Shown here in pieces: positions 28,163 through 35,690 of a stretch of 64,000 bases of DNA (positions are counted from its first letter, which is position 1; every line of letters starts with the position of its first letter). The translations under genes and the position numbers were made by a program. Source of the DNA: Nakamurella endophytica (GTDB taxonomy: Bacteria > Actinomycetota > Actinomycetes > Mycobacteriales > Nakamurellaceae). The stretch is from NCBI RefSeq assembly GCF_014646215.1, contig NZ_BMNA01000004.1:204243-268242 (forward strand), in the 5' to 3' direction. The notes under the pieces were generated by a model. It saw nothing but the letters and a program-made list of their open reading frames with translations, ran no database searches and was not told where the DNA came from.

Positions 28163-28693
28163 ATGACCGCCCCCGCCACCCCGGCGCCCAGCACCGCGAC
28201 GCCACACCCAGGGCCCACCGCCGCACCGAGCACCCGAGCACCCAGCACGCCCGCACCGAGCACGCCAGCACCGGCCGCCGACACGGCGGCCGCACCCACC
28301 GACCCACCGCCCGCCCTCCCGGATGCCGACGACCGCCCGGCACCGGCGGCCTCCCGCGCCGACCGGCCGGGGGCCGGGGCCGCCCTGAAAGGTCTGCGCC
28401 GAGTGTCCGAGCCCGCGCCGCTCCCGGAGATCCCCGTCCCCGCCGACCAGGCCGGTATCGACGAGCTGCGGTTGGAGATCGACCGCATCGACGCCGAGCT
28501 GGTCCGGTTGATCCAGCACCGCACCGCCGTCTCCCAGGCGATCGGCGCCGCGCGCGCCTCGATGGGCGGCCCGAAGATCGTCTACAGCCGGGAGATGCTG
28601 GTACTGGAACGGTTTCGGGCCCTCGGGCCCGCGGGTACCGACCTCGGCATGATGCTGCTCGCCATGGGGCGCGGGCAACTCGGACGGAGGTGA
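28163..28693 (+). CDS. Chorismate mutase, AroQ type
   Basis: 176 residues. The C-terminal 90 are the all-helical AroQ mutase, which turns chorismate into prephenate for Phe and Tyr. IDELRLEIDRIDAELVRLIQHRTAVSQAIGAAR carries helix 1 with its active-site Arg and Lys-like positions, and IVYSREMLVLERFRALG the second helix. It corresponds to Rv0948c, which also sits beside pcrA; that protein works with DAHP synthase. The first 85 residues are a disordered APST-repeat tail. ATG 28163 follows GGGAC; ATG 28151 is an alternative. The next gene starts 8 bases after the stop. Confidence 0.88.
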   Translation: MTAPATPAPSTATPHPGPTAAPSTRAPSTPAPSTPAPAADTAAAPTDPPPALPDADDRPAPAASRADRPGAGAALKGLRRVSEPAPLPEIPVPADQAGIDELRLEIDRIDAELVRLIQHRTAVSQAIGAARASMGGPKIVYSREMLVLERFRALGPAGTDLGMMLLAMGRGQLGRR

Positions 28694-28700
28694 CGACCGG

Positions 28701-29093
28701 ATGACCAGACCACCGCTGTCGGACGCGGCGCTGGAGCTGCTGGGGCGGCCGCAACCCGCCGTGATGGCCACCCTCAAGCCCGACGGGCAGCCCGTCACGG
28801 TCGCCACCTGGTACCTGCTGCAGGGTCAGCAGATCCTGGTCAACCTGGCCGACGTCCGGCGGCGCCTCGACTGGCTCCGCCAGGACGGGCGGGTGGCGCT
28901 GACCGTCCTCGGCGACAACTGGTACACCCACGTCAGCATCCAGGGTCAGGTCGCCGCGATCGCCGACGACCCGGACCTGACCGACATCGACCGGATCGCC
29001 TCGCACTACACCGGCAAGCCGTACGCCGACCGCCAGGGGCGGCGGGTCAGCGCGCTCATCGACGTCACGGACTGGCACGCCTGGAACCTGTGA
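28701..29093 (+). CDS. PPOX-class (F420-type) oxidoreductase
   Basis: 130 residues with the split beta-barrel pattern LLGRPQPAVMATLKPDGQPVTVATWYLL and later NWYTHVSIQGQVAAI, as in actinobacterial F420-dependent or heme/flavin-binding proteins (Rv1155-like). The enzyme would reduce a small molecule with F420H2, or bind F420 as a scavenger; the substrate is unknown. ATG 28701 has GGAGGTGA in the gap after chorismate mutase, so the two are probably cotranscribed. Confidence 0.85.
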   Translation: MTRPPLSDAALELLGRPQPAVMATLKPDGQPVTVATWYLLQGQQILVNLADVRRRLDWLRQDGRVALTVLGDNWYTHVSIQGQVAAIADDPDLTDIDRIASHYTGKPYADRQGRRVSALIDVTDWHAWNL

Positions 29094-29115
29094 CGCCCCG
29101 CCGACCATGAAGCGG

Positions 29116-29155
29116 CGTGTTGCGGCGCTGCCGCGGCGCGGGACAGCGCAGCACG
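29116..29155. terminator. Weak convergent hairpin
   Basis: CGTGTTGCG...GCTG and CAGCGCAGCACG form an imperfect stem between the convergent oxidoreductase and pyruvyltransferase genes. Confidence 0.3.
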
Positions 29156-29184
29156 CACCGGCCGCGGGCGGACGTGCGGCGGTC

Positions 29185-30306
29185 TCAGAGCAGCCGGACG
29201 AGGCGGTCCAGGGTGGAACCGACCTGGGGCCGGGCCAGCCCGGCCCGGTGCACCGCCGCCCGCCGTCCCTCGTCCGAGAGGCACCAGGCGAGCAGCTCGT
29301 CGAGCCGCGCCGCGGCCACCTCCGCGTCCGACAGCACCGCCGGCCACTGCCAGGCGGCCGCCTGCGCGGCGACCTTGCCGCCGCCGGCCACCGGGTCGAC
29401 GGCCAGCGCCGGGACGCCGTTGGTCAGCGCCAGCACCAGCCCGTGCAGCCGGGTGGTCAGCACGACGTCGAGCCGCCGGATGACGGACGCGACCTGAGCC
29501 GGCGTGGACGGCGACGTCCAGTGCCGGGGGTCCAGCCGGGTGTCCAGCTGCACCGCCGCCACGTCGCGCGCCGCCAGCCAGTCGCCGAGGACGCCGCCGA
29601 CCTCGGGGTGCCGTTGCCGGTCGCCGTACTCGGGCTGCGACCCGGCCAGGAAGACGCCGACCACCGGGACCTCGCCGTGCTCGTGCCCGGCGGCCAGGTC
29701 GACGGTCGGCTCCGCGCGGTGCGGCAGGTCCCGGTGCAGCACCTCGTCGAAGCCGGTGACCGCCGGGTCCGCCGGGTCGATGACCGACACCCCCACCGCC
29801 AGCCGGCGGCTGGCGGCGAACCGGTCGTGCAGCTCCCGGACCTGCCAGCCGTGCAGCGGCCCGCAGGTGAAGACCAGGTGCGAGTACCGCCCCGGGTCCA
29901 GCTCGTCGTACGGGGTCTGCCCCGGCGGGCACATCACCGGGCTCCAGGCCAGGTCGTGCTGCACCCCAGCGCCGGCGAGGGCGGTCCCGACCGCGTGCAT
30001 GCTGGCGACGTCGCCGGCGGTGGCCTCGCCGTGGACGAAACTCGACCAGCCCACCACCAGCACGCGCCGGTCGCGCGGCGCCGGGACGGGACCGGCCAGC
30101 AGGGTGGTGCCGCCGGCGGAGGCCGCGGTGAGGTCCGCGCCGCCGGTCGGGATCGTGCCGCTCGCCGCGACGGCCGCGGTCGTCGTCACGGCGGCGGTCG
30201 TCGTCACCGCGGCGGTCGTCGTCACGGCGCCGGTCGTCGGGACGGCGGCGGTCGTCGGGACGGCGGCGGTCGTCGGGACGGCGGCGGCGGCAAGGGCGTG
30301 CTCCAC
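29185..30306 (-). CDS. Polysaccharide pyruvyltransferase-family protein
   Basis: 373 residues. The family adds ketal pyruvate from phosphoenolpyruvate to surface glycans, or acts in related cell-wall modification (CsaB, WcaK). Visible: RRVLVVGWSSFVHGEATAGDVASM at the nucleotide-like N-domain, and VLTTRLHGLVLALTNGVPALAVDP with the conserved T-x-R-H/L-H-G in the C-domain. Residues 6-42 are six hexapeptide repeats V-(T/P)-T-T-(A/G)-A of unknown purpose, absent from the fold. GTG 30306 follows GAGAGG. It is divergent from small acidic proteins across a perfect palindrome. Confidence 0.75.
   Translation of the reverse strand: MEHALAAAAVPTTAAVPTTAAVPTTGAVTTTAAVTTTAAVTTTAAVAASGTIPTGGADLTAASAGGTTLLAGPVPAPRDRRVLVVGWSSFVHGEATAGDVASMHAVGTALAGAGVQHDLAWSPVMCPPGQTPYDELDPGRYSHLVFTCGPLHGWQVRELHDRFAASRRLAVGVSVIDPADPAVTGFDEVLHRDLPHRAEPTVDLAAGHEHGEVPVVGVFLAGSQPEYGDRQRHPEVGGVLGDWLAARDVAAVQLDTRLDPRHWTSPSTPAQVASVIRRLDVVLTTRLHGLVLALTNGVPALAVDPVAGGGKVAAQAAAWQWPAVLSDAEVAAARLDELLAWCLSDEGRRAAVHRAGLARPQVGSTLDRLVRLL
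30176..30283. repeat. Six 18-bp tandem repeats in the pyruvyltransferase 5' end
   Basis: Six units of 18 bp, in two subtypes (GTCGTCAC and GTCGTCGGGAC), encode the VTTTAA/VPTTAA hexapeptides. Frame is kept if copy number changes. Confidence 0.9.
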
Positions 30307-30370
30307 GGCGGCCTCTCGGATCGGGCGGGCTGGGGTCCGTTGCCGCCCGGCCGCACTCCGCCGCACGGCG

Positions 30371-30396
30371 CACCGTAGGCGGCGTGGCCTACGGTG
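30371..30396. promoter_or_regulatory. 10-6-10 palindrome between divergent genes, with outward TACGGT boxes
   Basis: CACCGTAGGC and GCCTACGGTG are perfect inverted repeats around GGCGTG. Each arm contains TACGGT, a TANNNT -10 candidate, facing its own gene: plus strand 30390-30395 toward the gene at 30442, minus strand 30372-30377 toward the pyruvyltransferase. Confidence 0.45.
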
Positions 30397-30441
30397 GCCC
30401 CAGGTCCCCGACATCGGAACCGCGATCGGAAGGCAGTCTCG

Positions 30442-30624
30442 ATGGACAGCACAGCAGACGACGCCCGGACGGCCGCGACCGGCACCCCCGACGGGCTGCC
30501 GGACGACCTCCGACCGGAGGGGACCGGCGACTCGATGCCTGCCGAGGCCGCGGTACGCCCGGAGCAGCCCGAGGCACCCGCCGAGGGCAGCGGCGCCCTG
30601 CCGCCGGTCGAGGACCCGGAGTGA
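30442..30624 (+). CDS. Small acidic disordered protein (60 aa)
   Basis: ATG 30442 follows GGAAGGC. The product is rich in Asp, Glu, Pro and Ala (TPDGLPDDLRPEGTGDSM, PVEDPE at the end), with no hydrophobic segment. Unknown; it precedes a similar longer acidic protein by 70 bases. Confidence 0.5.
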   Translation: MDSTADDARTAATGTPDGLPDDLRPEGTGDSMPAEAAVRPEQPEAPAEGSGALPPVEDPE

Positions 30625-30694
30625 CCCGCCGCGAGGACCCGTCGCGGTCCGACCGCAGCACCGCCACACCCGCAGCGCAGCGAGGAGACGCCCG

Positions 30695-31321
30695 ATGACC
30701 AGCAGCGAACCGGCCGGTTCGACCCGACAGGACCAGACGGACCAGGCGGCGCCGGTCTCCGCCGGCGACACCGCCCGTCCGGCCGGCACCGAGCCGCCGC
30801 AGCGGGCGGACGACGACCTGGCCCCCGCCGTCGAGAGCGAGGGTGGCGAGGGCGCGCCGGCGGGCTCGCCGCGCTCCGGCGGCACCGGCGGTGCCGCCGA
30901 GGTCCCCGCCGGGGACAGCGGCCGCAGCGACGGCGGCGGCGAGGACGCCGTCACCACCGCCCGGTCGGGCACCACACCGGCGCCGGACGGCAGCTCCACC
31001 CCCGCCGCCGGTGACGCGGTCGAACCCACCTCGGGCAGCACGGACACCGGCAGGGACGCCAGCACCGGCGCGAGCACCGATGCCGCCACGGCGCCGGGCA
31101 GCAGCGACCGCGGCGGTACCGGCACCCAGGGCGGCGCGGGCACCTCGGCGGGCGGGCCGGTGGGTGCCACCGACGACGAGCCCGCGGACGGGGCGCAGAC
31201 CGAGCAGGAGCGGCTCGCCGCCATGGTGCCCGTCGACACCACGCAGCTGGAGCGCGCCGACGCCGCGATCGAGACGGCCAAGCAGCACGCCGGCGCGGCC
31301 CTGGACCCCGACACCGACTGA
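30695..31321 (+). CDS. Acidic, Ser/Thr/Gly-rich disordered protein
   Basis: 208 residues after ATG 30695 with GAGGAG upstream. The first 165 are low complexity (STDTGRDASTGASTDAAT and similar), acidic and without order. Only the last 40, EQERLAAMVPVDTTQLERA followed by DAAIETAKQHAGAALDPD, look like a conserved helical element. No signal peptide or membrane helix. Unknown function; a stress-related or crowding role would be guesswork. Confidence 0.5.
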   Translation: MTSSEPAGSTRQDQTDQAAPVSAGDTARPAGTEPPQRADDDLAPAVESEGGEGAPAGSPRSGGTGGAAEVPAGDSGRSDGGGEDAVTTARSGTTPAPDGSSTPAAGDAVEPTSGSTDTGRDASTGASTDAATAPGSSDRGGTGTQGGAGTSAGGPVGATDDEPADGAQTEQERLAAMVPVDTTQLERADAAIETAKQHAGAALDPDTD

Positions 31322-31396
31322 CCCGCAGGCCGTCCCGCCGGCCGCTCCACGCGGCAGGCCGGGTCGGGCGCTGGGCGGACCGCCGCCCGGCGGGGG

Positions 31397-31717
31397 TCAG
31401 TCCCGGCCGGTCGCCTCGCGCAGCCGCACCCTCGCGGCGCGCTCCAGCAGCTCCCCCATGCTCAACGGGTGCACGCCGGCGTCGCACAGGTCGTCGTGGC
31501 AGGCCTGCACGGCGCTGCGCACCCGGGCCACCGGCACGGTGCCGGCGAACTCCCCGGCCAGCCGGCGGGTGGCGTCGAGCACGCACTCCGGGGTCTGGCC
31601 GGATCGGCGGGCGGATCCGTCGACCGGACCCGCCGGAGGTGCGGCCGACGGGACACCCGGCGGCCGGGTGGCGGGGATCGAGCCGCCTCCGGGCACCGAC
31701 CCATGGCTGCGCGTCAT
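31397..31717 (-). CDS. Three-helix-bundle dimerisation-domain protein
   Basis: 106 residues. The C-terminal 60 match the actinobacterial three-helix-bundle pattern: CVLDATRRLAGEFAGTVP, VARVRSAVQACHDDLCDAGV, MGELLERAARVRLRE. The N-terminus is Pro/Gly-rich. Such proteins often lie beside low-molecular-weight phosphatases or regulators; here a LuxR response regulator lies upstream on the same strand. ATG 31717 follows GAGGACTG. Its 5' region carries two small hairpins (31751-31784). Confidence 0.6.
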   Translation of the reverse strand: MTRSHGSVPGGGSIPATRPPGVPSAAPPAGPVDGSARRSGQTPECVLDATRRLAGEFAGTVPVARVRSAVQACHDDLCDAGVHPLSMGELLERAARVRLREATGRD

Positions 31718-31750
31718 CGTGCAGTCCTCGTGCTGCGCCTGCGGTCTGCA

Positions 31751-31784
31751 GGCACGGCCGCCGTGCCGGTCCTTCGGGGGACCG
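31751..31784 (-). promoter_or_regulatory. Two adjacent hairpins in the 5' leader of the 31.4-kb gene
   Basis: CGGTCC/GGACCG (31767-31784) and GGCACGG/CCGTGCC (31751-31767) follow each other directly on the minus strand, 34 bases before ATG 31717. They could terminate the upstream regulator transcript or structure the leader. Confidence 0.35.
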
Positions 31785-31851
31785 CATGCGGCCGGATCTG
31801 CGGGACGCCGCTCCCGCGATCGTCCCGCGCCCGCTGGTCGGAGCACGGTCG

Positions 31852-31857
31852 ACTCTA
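31852..31857 (-). promoter_or_regulatory. Possible -10 box of the 31.4-kb gene
   Basis: Minus-strand TAGAGT, flanked by two GTCGAC sites eight bases apart (31849-31868). Confidence 0.3.
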
Positions 31858-31987
31858 CGCGGTCGACATGCGCTGGCAGCCGACCGCTGCCGCGCGCCAC
31901 GACACCAGAGCCGCGACCGGGCAACCCATCTGGTCACGGCCGGATCGAGAACCCGGCCCACGGCAGAGCTGTGAGCTGCCTGAGCGG

Positions 31988-32662
31988 TCAGATCAGGCGG
32001 CGGTCGGTGGCCCACCGGCTGAGCTCGTAGCGGTTGGACTTCTGCGTCTTGCGGAGCACCGCCGAGACGTGGGTCTCCACCGTCTTGATCGAGATGAACA
32101 GCTGGGAGGCGATCTCCTTGTAGGCGTACCCGCGCGCCAGGAGCTTGAGCACCTCACGCTCCCGCGGCGACAGCAGGTCCAGTTCCGGATCGCCCACCGG
32201 GGCGGCGCCGGGCCGGTCCGAGAAGGCGTCCAGCACGAAACCGGCCAGCCGCGGCGAGAAGACGGCGTCGCCGCCGGCCACCCGGACCACGGCGTCGGCG
32301 AGCTCCCGCCCGGAGATGGTCTTGGTGACGTACCCGCGGGCGCCGGCGCGGATGACGTTGATGACGTCGTCGGCGGCGTCGGAGACGCTCAGGGCCAGGA
32401 AGACCACGTCCGGGTGGGTCCGGTGCACCTGCTCGAGCACCGCACGGCCGCCGCCGTCGGGCATGTGGACGTCCAGCAGCACCACGTCCGGCGGGTCGGC
32501 GGTGATCCGCACCACCGCCTCGGCGACGGAACCGGCCTCGCCGGCCACCTCGATGCGGTCGTCGTCCAGTCCGGCCAGCTCGGCCTTGACCCCGGCACGG
32601 AACAGTCCGTGGTCGTCGACGACGAAGACCCGGACCGGGGCCGGGCCGGCCGGCGCGGTCAC
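31988..32662 (-). CDS. LuxR-type response regulator (partner of the PspC kinase)
   Basis: 224 residues. Receiver domain: VFVVDDHGLFRAGV holds the acidic pair, Asp64 in VVLLDVHMPDGGG accepts phosphate, and TKTISG carries the conserved Lys. The LuxR helix-turn-helix is LLSPREREVLKLLARGYAYKEIASQLFISIKTVETHVSAVLRK. The GTG at 32662 is the start. The kinase lies two genes upstream with an FNT channel between; kinase/regulator pairs with PspC domains are common in actinobacteria and respond to membrane stress. Confidence 0.92.
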   Translation of the reverse strand: MTAPAGPAPVRVFVVDDHGLFRAGVKAELAGLDDDRIEVAGEAGSVAEAVVRITADPPDVVLLDVHMPDGGGRAVLEQVHRTHPDVVFLALSVSDAADDVINVIRAGARGYVTKTISGRELADAVVRVAGGDAVFSPRLAGFVLDAFSDRPGAAPVGDPELDLLSPREREVLKLLARGYAYKEIASQLFISIKTVETHVSAVLRKTQKSNRYELSRWATDRRLI

Positions 32663-32834
32663 CGTCGACCCGCCGTGGCCGGGTGGCGGTGCGCCGCGGT
32701 CCCGGACGTCGTCCCGTGCACCGGCACCAGCCCCTCCGCGCGTGTCCGTCCGCCCGGCGCCGCGCCGGCGCCGGGGTCGTCCCGCATCGTAGGTCGGCGG
32801 GCCGGCCGCGCGCCGGACACCGCGTGCCGCCCGG

Positions 32835-33656
32835 TCAGTCCGCGTTGCGGCGTTCCTCCGCGACCCGGTGCGGCACCCGGAGCAGCCGGATCGAGGTGAC
32901 CAGCACCAGTCCGCCGACGACGTTGCCCAGCACCGACCAGCCCAGCGCACCCGCCCAGTCCGCCCAGCCGTAGTCGGAGCGGCCGGTCACCAGGCCGGTG
33001 AACATCAGGATCGAGTCCAGCACCGAGTGGAACAGCTGCCCGCCGACGAGCACGAAGGAGAACAGCACCGTGGGCACCAGCTGGACGCCGAGGTTGTCCG
33101 TCGCGTGCTGGCAGCGGGTCAGCAGGGTGATCACCGCACCGGCCAGCACGGCGAGGAAGAAGGACCGCCACGAGATGCCGAGGTGGGCGTAGTGCGACGC
33201 CGCCTCGATCGCGGTGTCGCGCACGTCCGGCAGCGCCACCGCGATCATGCCGGCCATCGCCAGCCCCGCGGCCAGGTTGGCGGCCAGGCTGACCACCCAC
33301 AGCCGTATGAGTTGCGGCACCGTGCCGCTGCGGGCGACCACGGCGGTCACCGGGACGAGGAAGTTCTCGGTGAACAGCTCGCTGCGGGCCAGCAGCAGCG
33401 CCACGAAACCCGTCGTGAAGGCCGCCGCGGCGAGCAGCGGGTTGTCCGTCCGGTGCAGGACCACCAGGTACATCAGCACGCCGACCGCGACGTCGACACC
33501 GCCCAGGAAGCCGGTCGCGGCCAGCGGGAGCAGCGGCCGGACCAGCCGGGTCTGGCCCTCCTCGACGAGCCGGTCGAAGGCCTCCTCGATCTGCGGTTCC
33601 TCGCGTGCGCCGGGTGGGGAGGTCAGCGAGTCCGGTCCGCCCCGATCGGCGTTCAT
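32835..33656 (-). CDS. Formate/nitrite transporter (FNT)-family channel
   Basis: 273 residues, six membrane helices. Characteristic segments are LLARSELFTENFLVPVTAVV (helix 2-3 region), SYHAHLG-like SHYAHLGISW, and VQLVPTVLFSFVLVGGQLFHSVLDS. FNT proteins are pentameric channels for formate, nitrite, hydrosulfide or acetate; the TENFLVP version resembles the YfdC branch, whose ion is unknown to me. A soluble N-terminal 40 residues is acidic. The gene lies between the PspC kinase and its regulator on the same strand. Confidence 0.8.
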   Translation of the reverse strand: MNADRGGPDSLTSPPGAREEPQIEEAFDRLVEEGQTRLVRPLLPLAATGFLGGVDVAVGVLMYLVVLHRTDNPLLAAAAFTTGFVALLLARSELFTENFLVPVTAVVARSGTVPQLIRLWVVSLAANLAAGLAMAGMIAVALPDVRDTAIEAASHYAHLGISWRSFFLAVLAGAVITLLTRCQHATDNLGVQLVPTVLFSFVLVGGQLFHSVLDSILMFTGLVTGRSDYGWADWAGALGWSVLGNVVGGLVLVTSIRLLRVPHRVAEERRNAD

Positions 33657-33737
33657 CGCCCGGCCGCCCGTCGTGCTGTGTCCATGCCGCAGCGCTACCC
33701 GCAGGCCCTGTCGCGGAAACTCCGCGTGCGCAAGTCG

Positions 33738-35558
33738 TCACGGGGTCCGCGCCGCGGCATCGGCGGCGTCGGCGGCGTCGGCGGCGTACGGGGTGTCCGG
33801 GGCCGGGGCGGGATCGGGCGGCGTCGCGGCGGGTGCGGCACCGAGGTGCGCGGGATCCGGGTCGCCGGCGGTGGCCTGCACCGGTACGGACACCTGCACC
33901 TCGGTGCCCTCCCCGGGGCGGGAACGCACCACCGCCGTGCCACCGTGCCGGGCCATCCGGCCCCGGATGGAGTGCGCGAGCCCGCGCCGGTCCCCGTCCA
34001 CGGCGTCCGGGTCGAACCCGACGCCGCGGTCGCGGACGTACACCGTCGCCGTGCCGTCCTCGACCTCCGCGTAGACGCTGATCTCGTCGACGCCGGCGTG
34101 CTTGGCCGCGTTCACCATGGCTTCGCGGGCCGCGGCCACCAGGGCGGCCAGGTGCGGGTCCATCGCGGCGTCGCCCACCACCACCGGCGCGACGGCCACC
34201 GCATAGGTGTCCTCGACCTCGCCGGCCGCGGCTGCGACGGCGGCGGCGAGCGTGGTGCCGGCGTCCGGTGCGCCGCCGGGGGCCGTGGCGTACCCGGCCG
34301 GCCCGAACAGCCAGGTCCGCAGCTCCCGCTCCTGGCTGCGGGCCAGCCGCAGCACCTCGCGGTTGTCGCCGGCTTGCTTCTGGATCAGCGCCAGGGTCTG
34401 CAGCACGGAGTCGTGCAGGTGGGCGGCGATCTCGGCGCGCTCCGCGGCGGCCACCCGCGCCGAGCGTTCCGCGCCCAGGTCCCGGACCAGCCGGACCCAC
34501 CACGGGACGGTGATCACCGCGACGCCGACCAGGGTGAGCAGCACGGCCACCAGCGCGGAGCGGACGGCGGTGAAGTCCAGCTGGCCCAGCGCGAACACCG
34601 ACAGCCCGCCGACGACGAGCGCGCAACCGCCGCCGAGCCGCCACCACGACCCGCGGGCCGGCCCGACGATGCCCGCGGCAGTGCGTCGCCAGCGGGCCCG
34701 CCGCGCCTCGTCGGCCTCCCGCCACACGAAGGCCGCCCCGACCGCGGCCAGGCCCAGCGGGCCCAGCACCCAGCCGAGCAGCTGCCCGAACCCCAGCGCC
34801 GCGGCGGCGATCATCAGCGCCGCACCGAGGGCGGCGACGCCGAGCGCCTGGCGGCGTTCCGGCACCGGCAGCGGCGGCAGCGGCTCCTCGGCGGTGCGCG
34901 GGTCCGGCCGGACGAAGATCCACAGCAGGGCGTACGCCAGGATGCCGGCGCCGGCCATCACCGACAGCAGCGCGAAGGTGACCCGCACCCAGAGGACCGG
35001 GACCCGCAGGTGCACCGCCAGCCCGCCGGCCACCCCGCCGACGACGGCGTGGTCCCGGCGGCGGTACAGGCGCGGGATGCCGTCCGGCGTCAGCCCGTCG
35101 GCGACGGACGCGACCCGGCGGCCGTGGGGTCCCCCGGCCGGACCCGCGGAGCCGGCGGCACCCGCGGGCGGCACGGCAGCGCCACCGGGCGGGACCGCGG
35201 CACCCGCGGGCGGCACGGTGACTCCACCGGACGGCACAGCGGCACCCGCGGGCGGGACCGCGCCGTCACCGGGCGGGACAGGAGCGACACCGGGTGGGAC
35301 CGGGGTTGCGGCGGGCGGGACCGCGCCGTCGCGGACGGACGTCGCGTCCTGCTGCGTCGTCCCGTCGGGGATCCCGGCACCGTCGGGCGCGCCGGCCCGG
35401 TGTTCCGCACCCCGGTGGCCGACCTGTTCGCGGACCGTGCCGTCGGTGCGCACGGTCCCGCCCGCCGGACGGGCACCCTCGGCGGGCAGCGGGCCGGCCG
35501 CCTCGGCGGTCCCGGCGGCGGCGCCGGGCGGGCCGTCCCGGTCGGTCGGCGGGGTCAC
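33738..35558 (-). CDS. PspC-domain sensor histidine kinase
   Basis: About 606 residues. Residues 1-150 are a disordered PPAGAAVPPGG repeat. A PspC domain follows (RLYRRRDHAVVGGVAGGLAVHLRVPVLWVRVTFALLS), then three to four membrane helices, then a HisKA_3 region with the phosphorylated His near 381 in AAHLHDSVLQTLALIQKQ. The ATPase has EAMVNAAKHAG (N box), VRDRGVGFDPDAV (G1) and GLAHSIRGRMARHGG (G2). GTG 35558 has GAGG five bases upstream; GTG 35564 is possible. It pairs with the LuxR regulator at 32.0-32.7 kb and is divergent from a PspC protein. Confidence 0.9.
   Translation of the reverse strand: MTPPTDRDGPPGAAAGTAEAAGPLPAEGARPAGGTVRTDGTVREQVGHRGAEHRAGAPDGAGIPDGTTQQDATSVRDGAVPPAATPVPPGVAPVPPGDGAVPPAGAAVPSGGVTVPPAGAAVPPGGAAVPPAGAAGSAGPAGGPHGRRVASVADGLTPDGIPRLYRRRDHAVVGGVAGGLAVHLRVPVLWVRVTFALLSVMAGAGILAYALLWIFVRPDPRTAEEPLPPLPVPERRQALGVAALGAALMIAAAALGFGQLLGWVLGPLGLAAVGAAFVWREADEARRARWRRTAAGIVGPARGSWWRLGGGCALVVGGLSVFALGQLDFTAVRSALVAVLLTLVGVAVITVPWWVRLVRDLGAERSARVAAAERAEIAAHLHDSVLQTLALIQKQAGDNREVLRLARSQERELRTWLFGPAGYATAPGGAPDAGTTLAAAVAAAAGEVEDTYAVAVAPVVVGDAAMDPHLAALVAAAREAMVNAAKHAGVDEISVYAEVEDGTATVYVRDRGVGFDPDAVDGDRRGLAHSIRGRMARHGGTAVVRSRPGEGTEVQVSVPVQATAGDPDPAHLGAAPAATPPDPAPAPDTPYAADAADAADAAARTP
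35158..35340. repeat. GC-rich minisatellite in the PspC kinase 5' end
   Basis: Imperfect repeats of 15-18 bp (GGGCGGCAC.GC and GGGCGGGACCG variants) encode the VPPAGAA/VPPGGAA low-complexity region. Confidence 0.75.
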
Positions 35559-35690
35559 GAGCACCTCACCGGACCAGGGTCACACGGAGGGCGGGCGACG
35601 GGTATCCGGGATGACCCCGGGACGCCGTCGCCGCGGGAATCAGGGTCGTCCCCGATGGTGCCGCGGCGGCGCCGGCGGGACCGTAGCCCC

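Noticed and set aside
29107-30378. Plus-strand frame opposite the pyruvyltransferase
   Set aside because: No ribosome-binding site or motif; mirror of the minus-strand enzyme, whose T-x-R-x-H-G motif is convincing.
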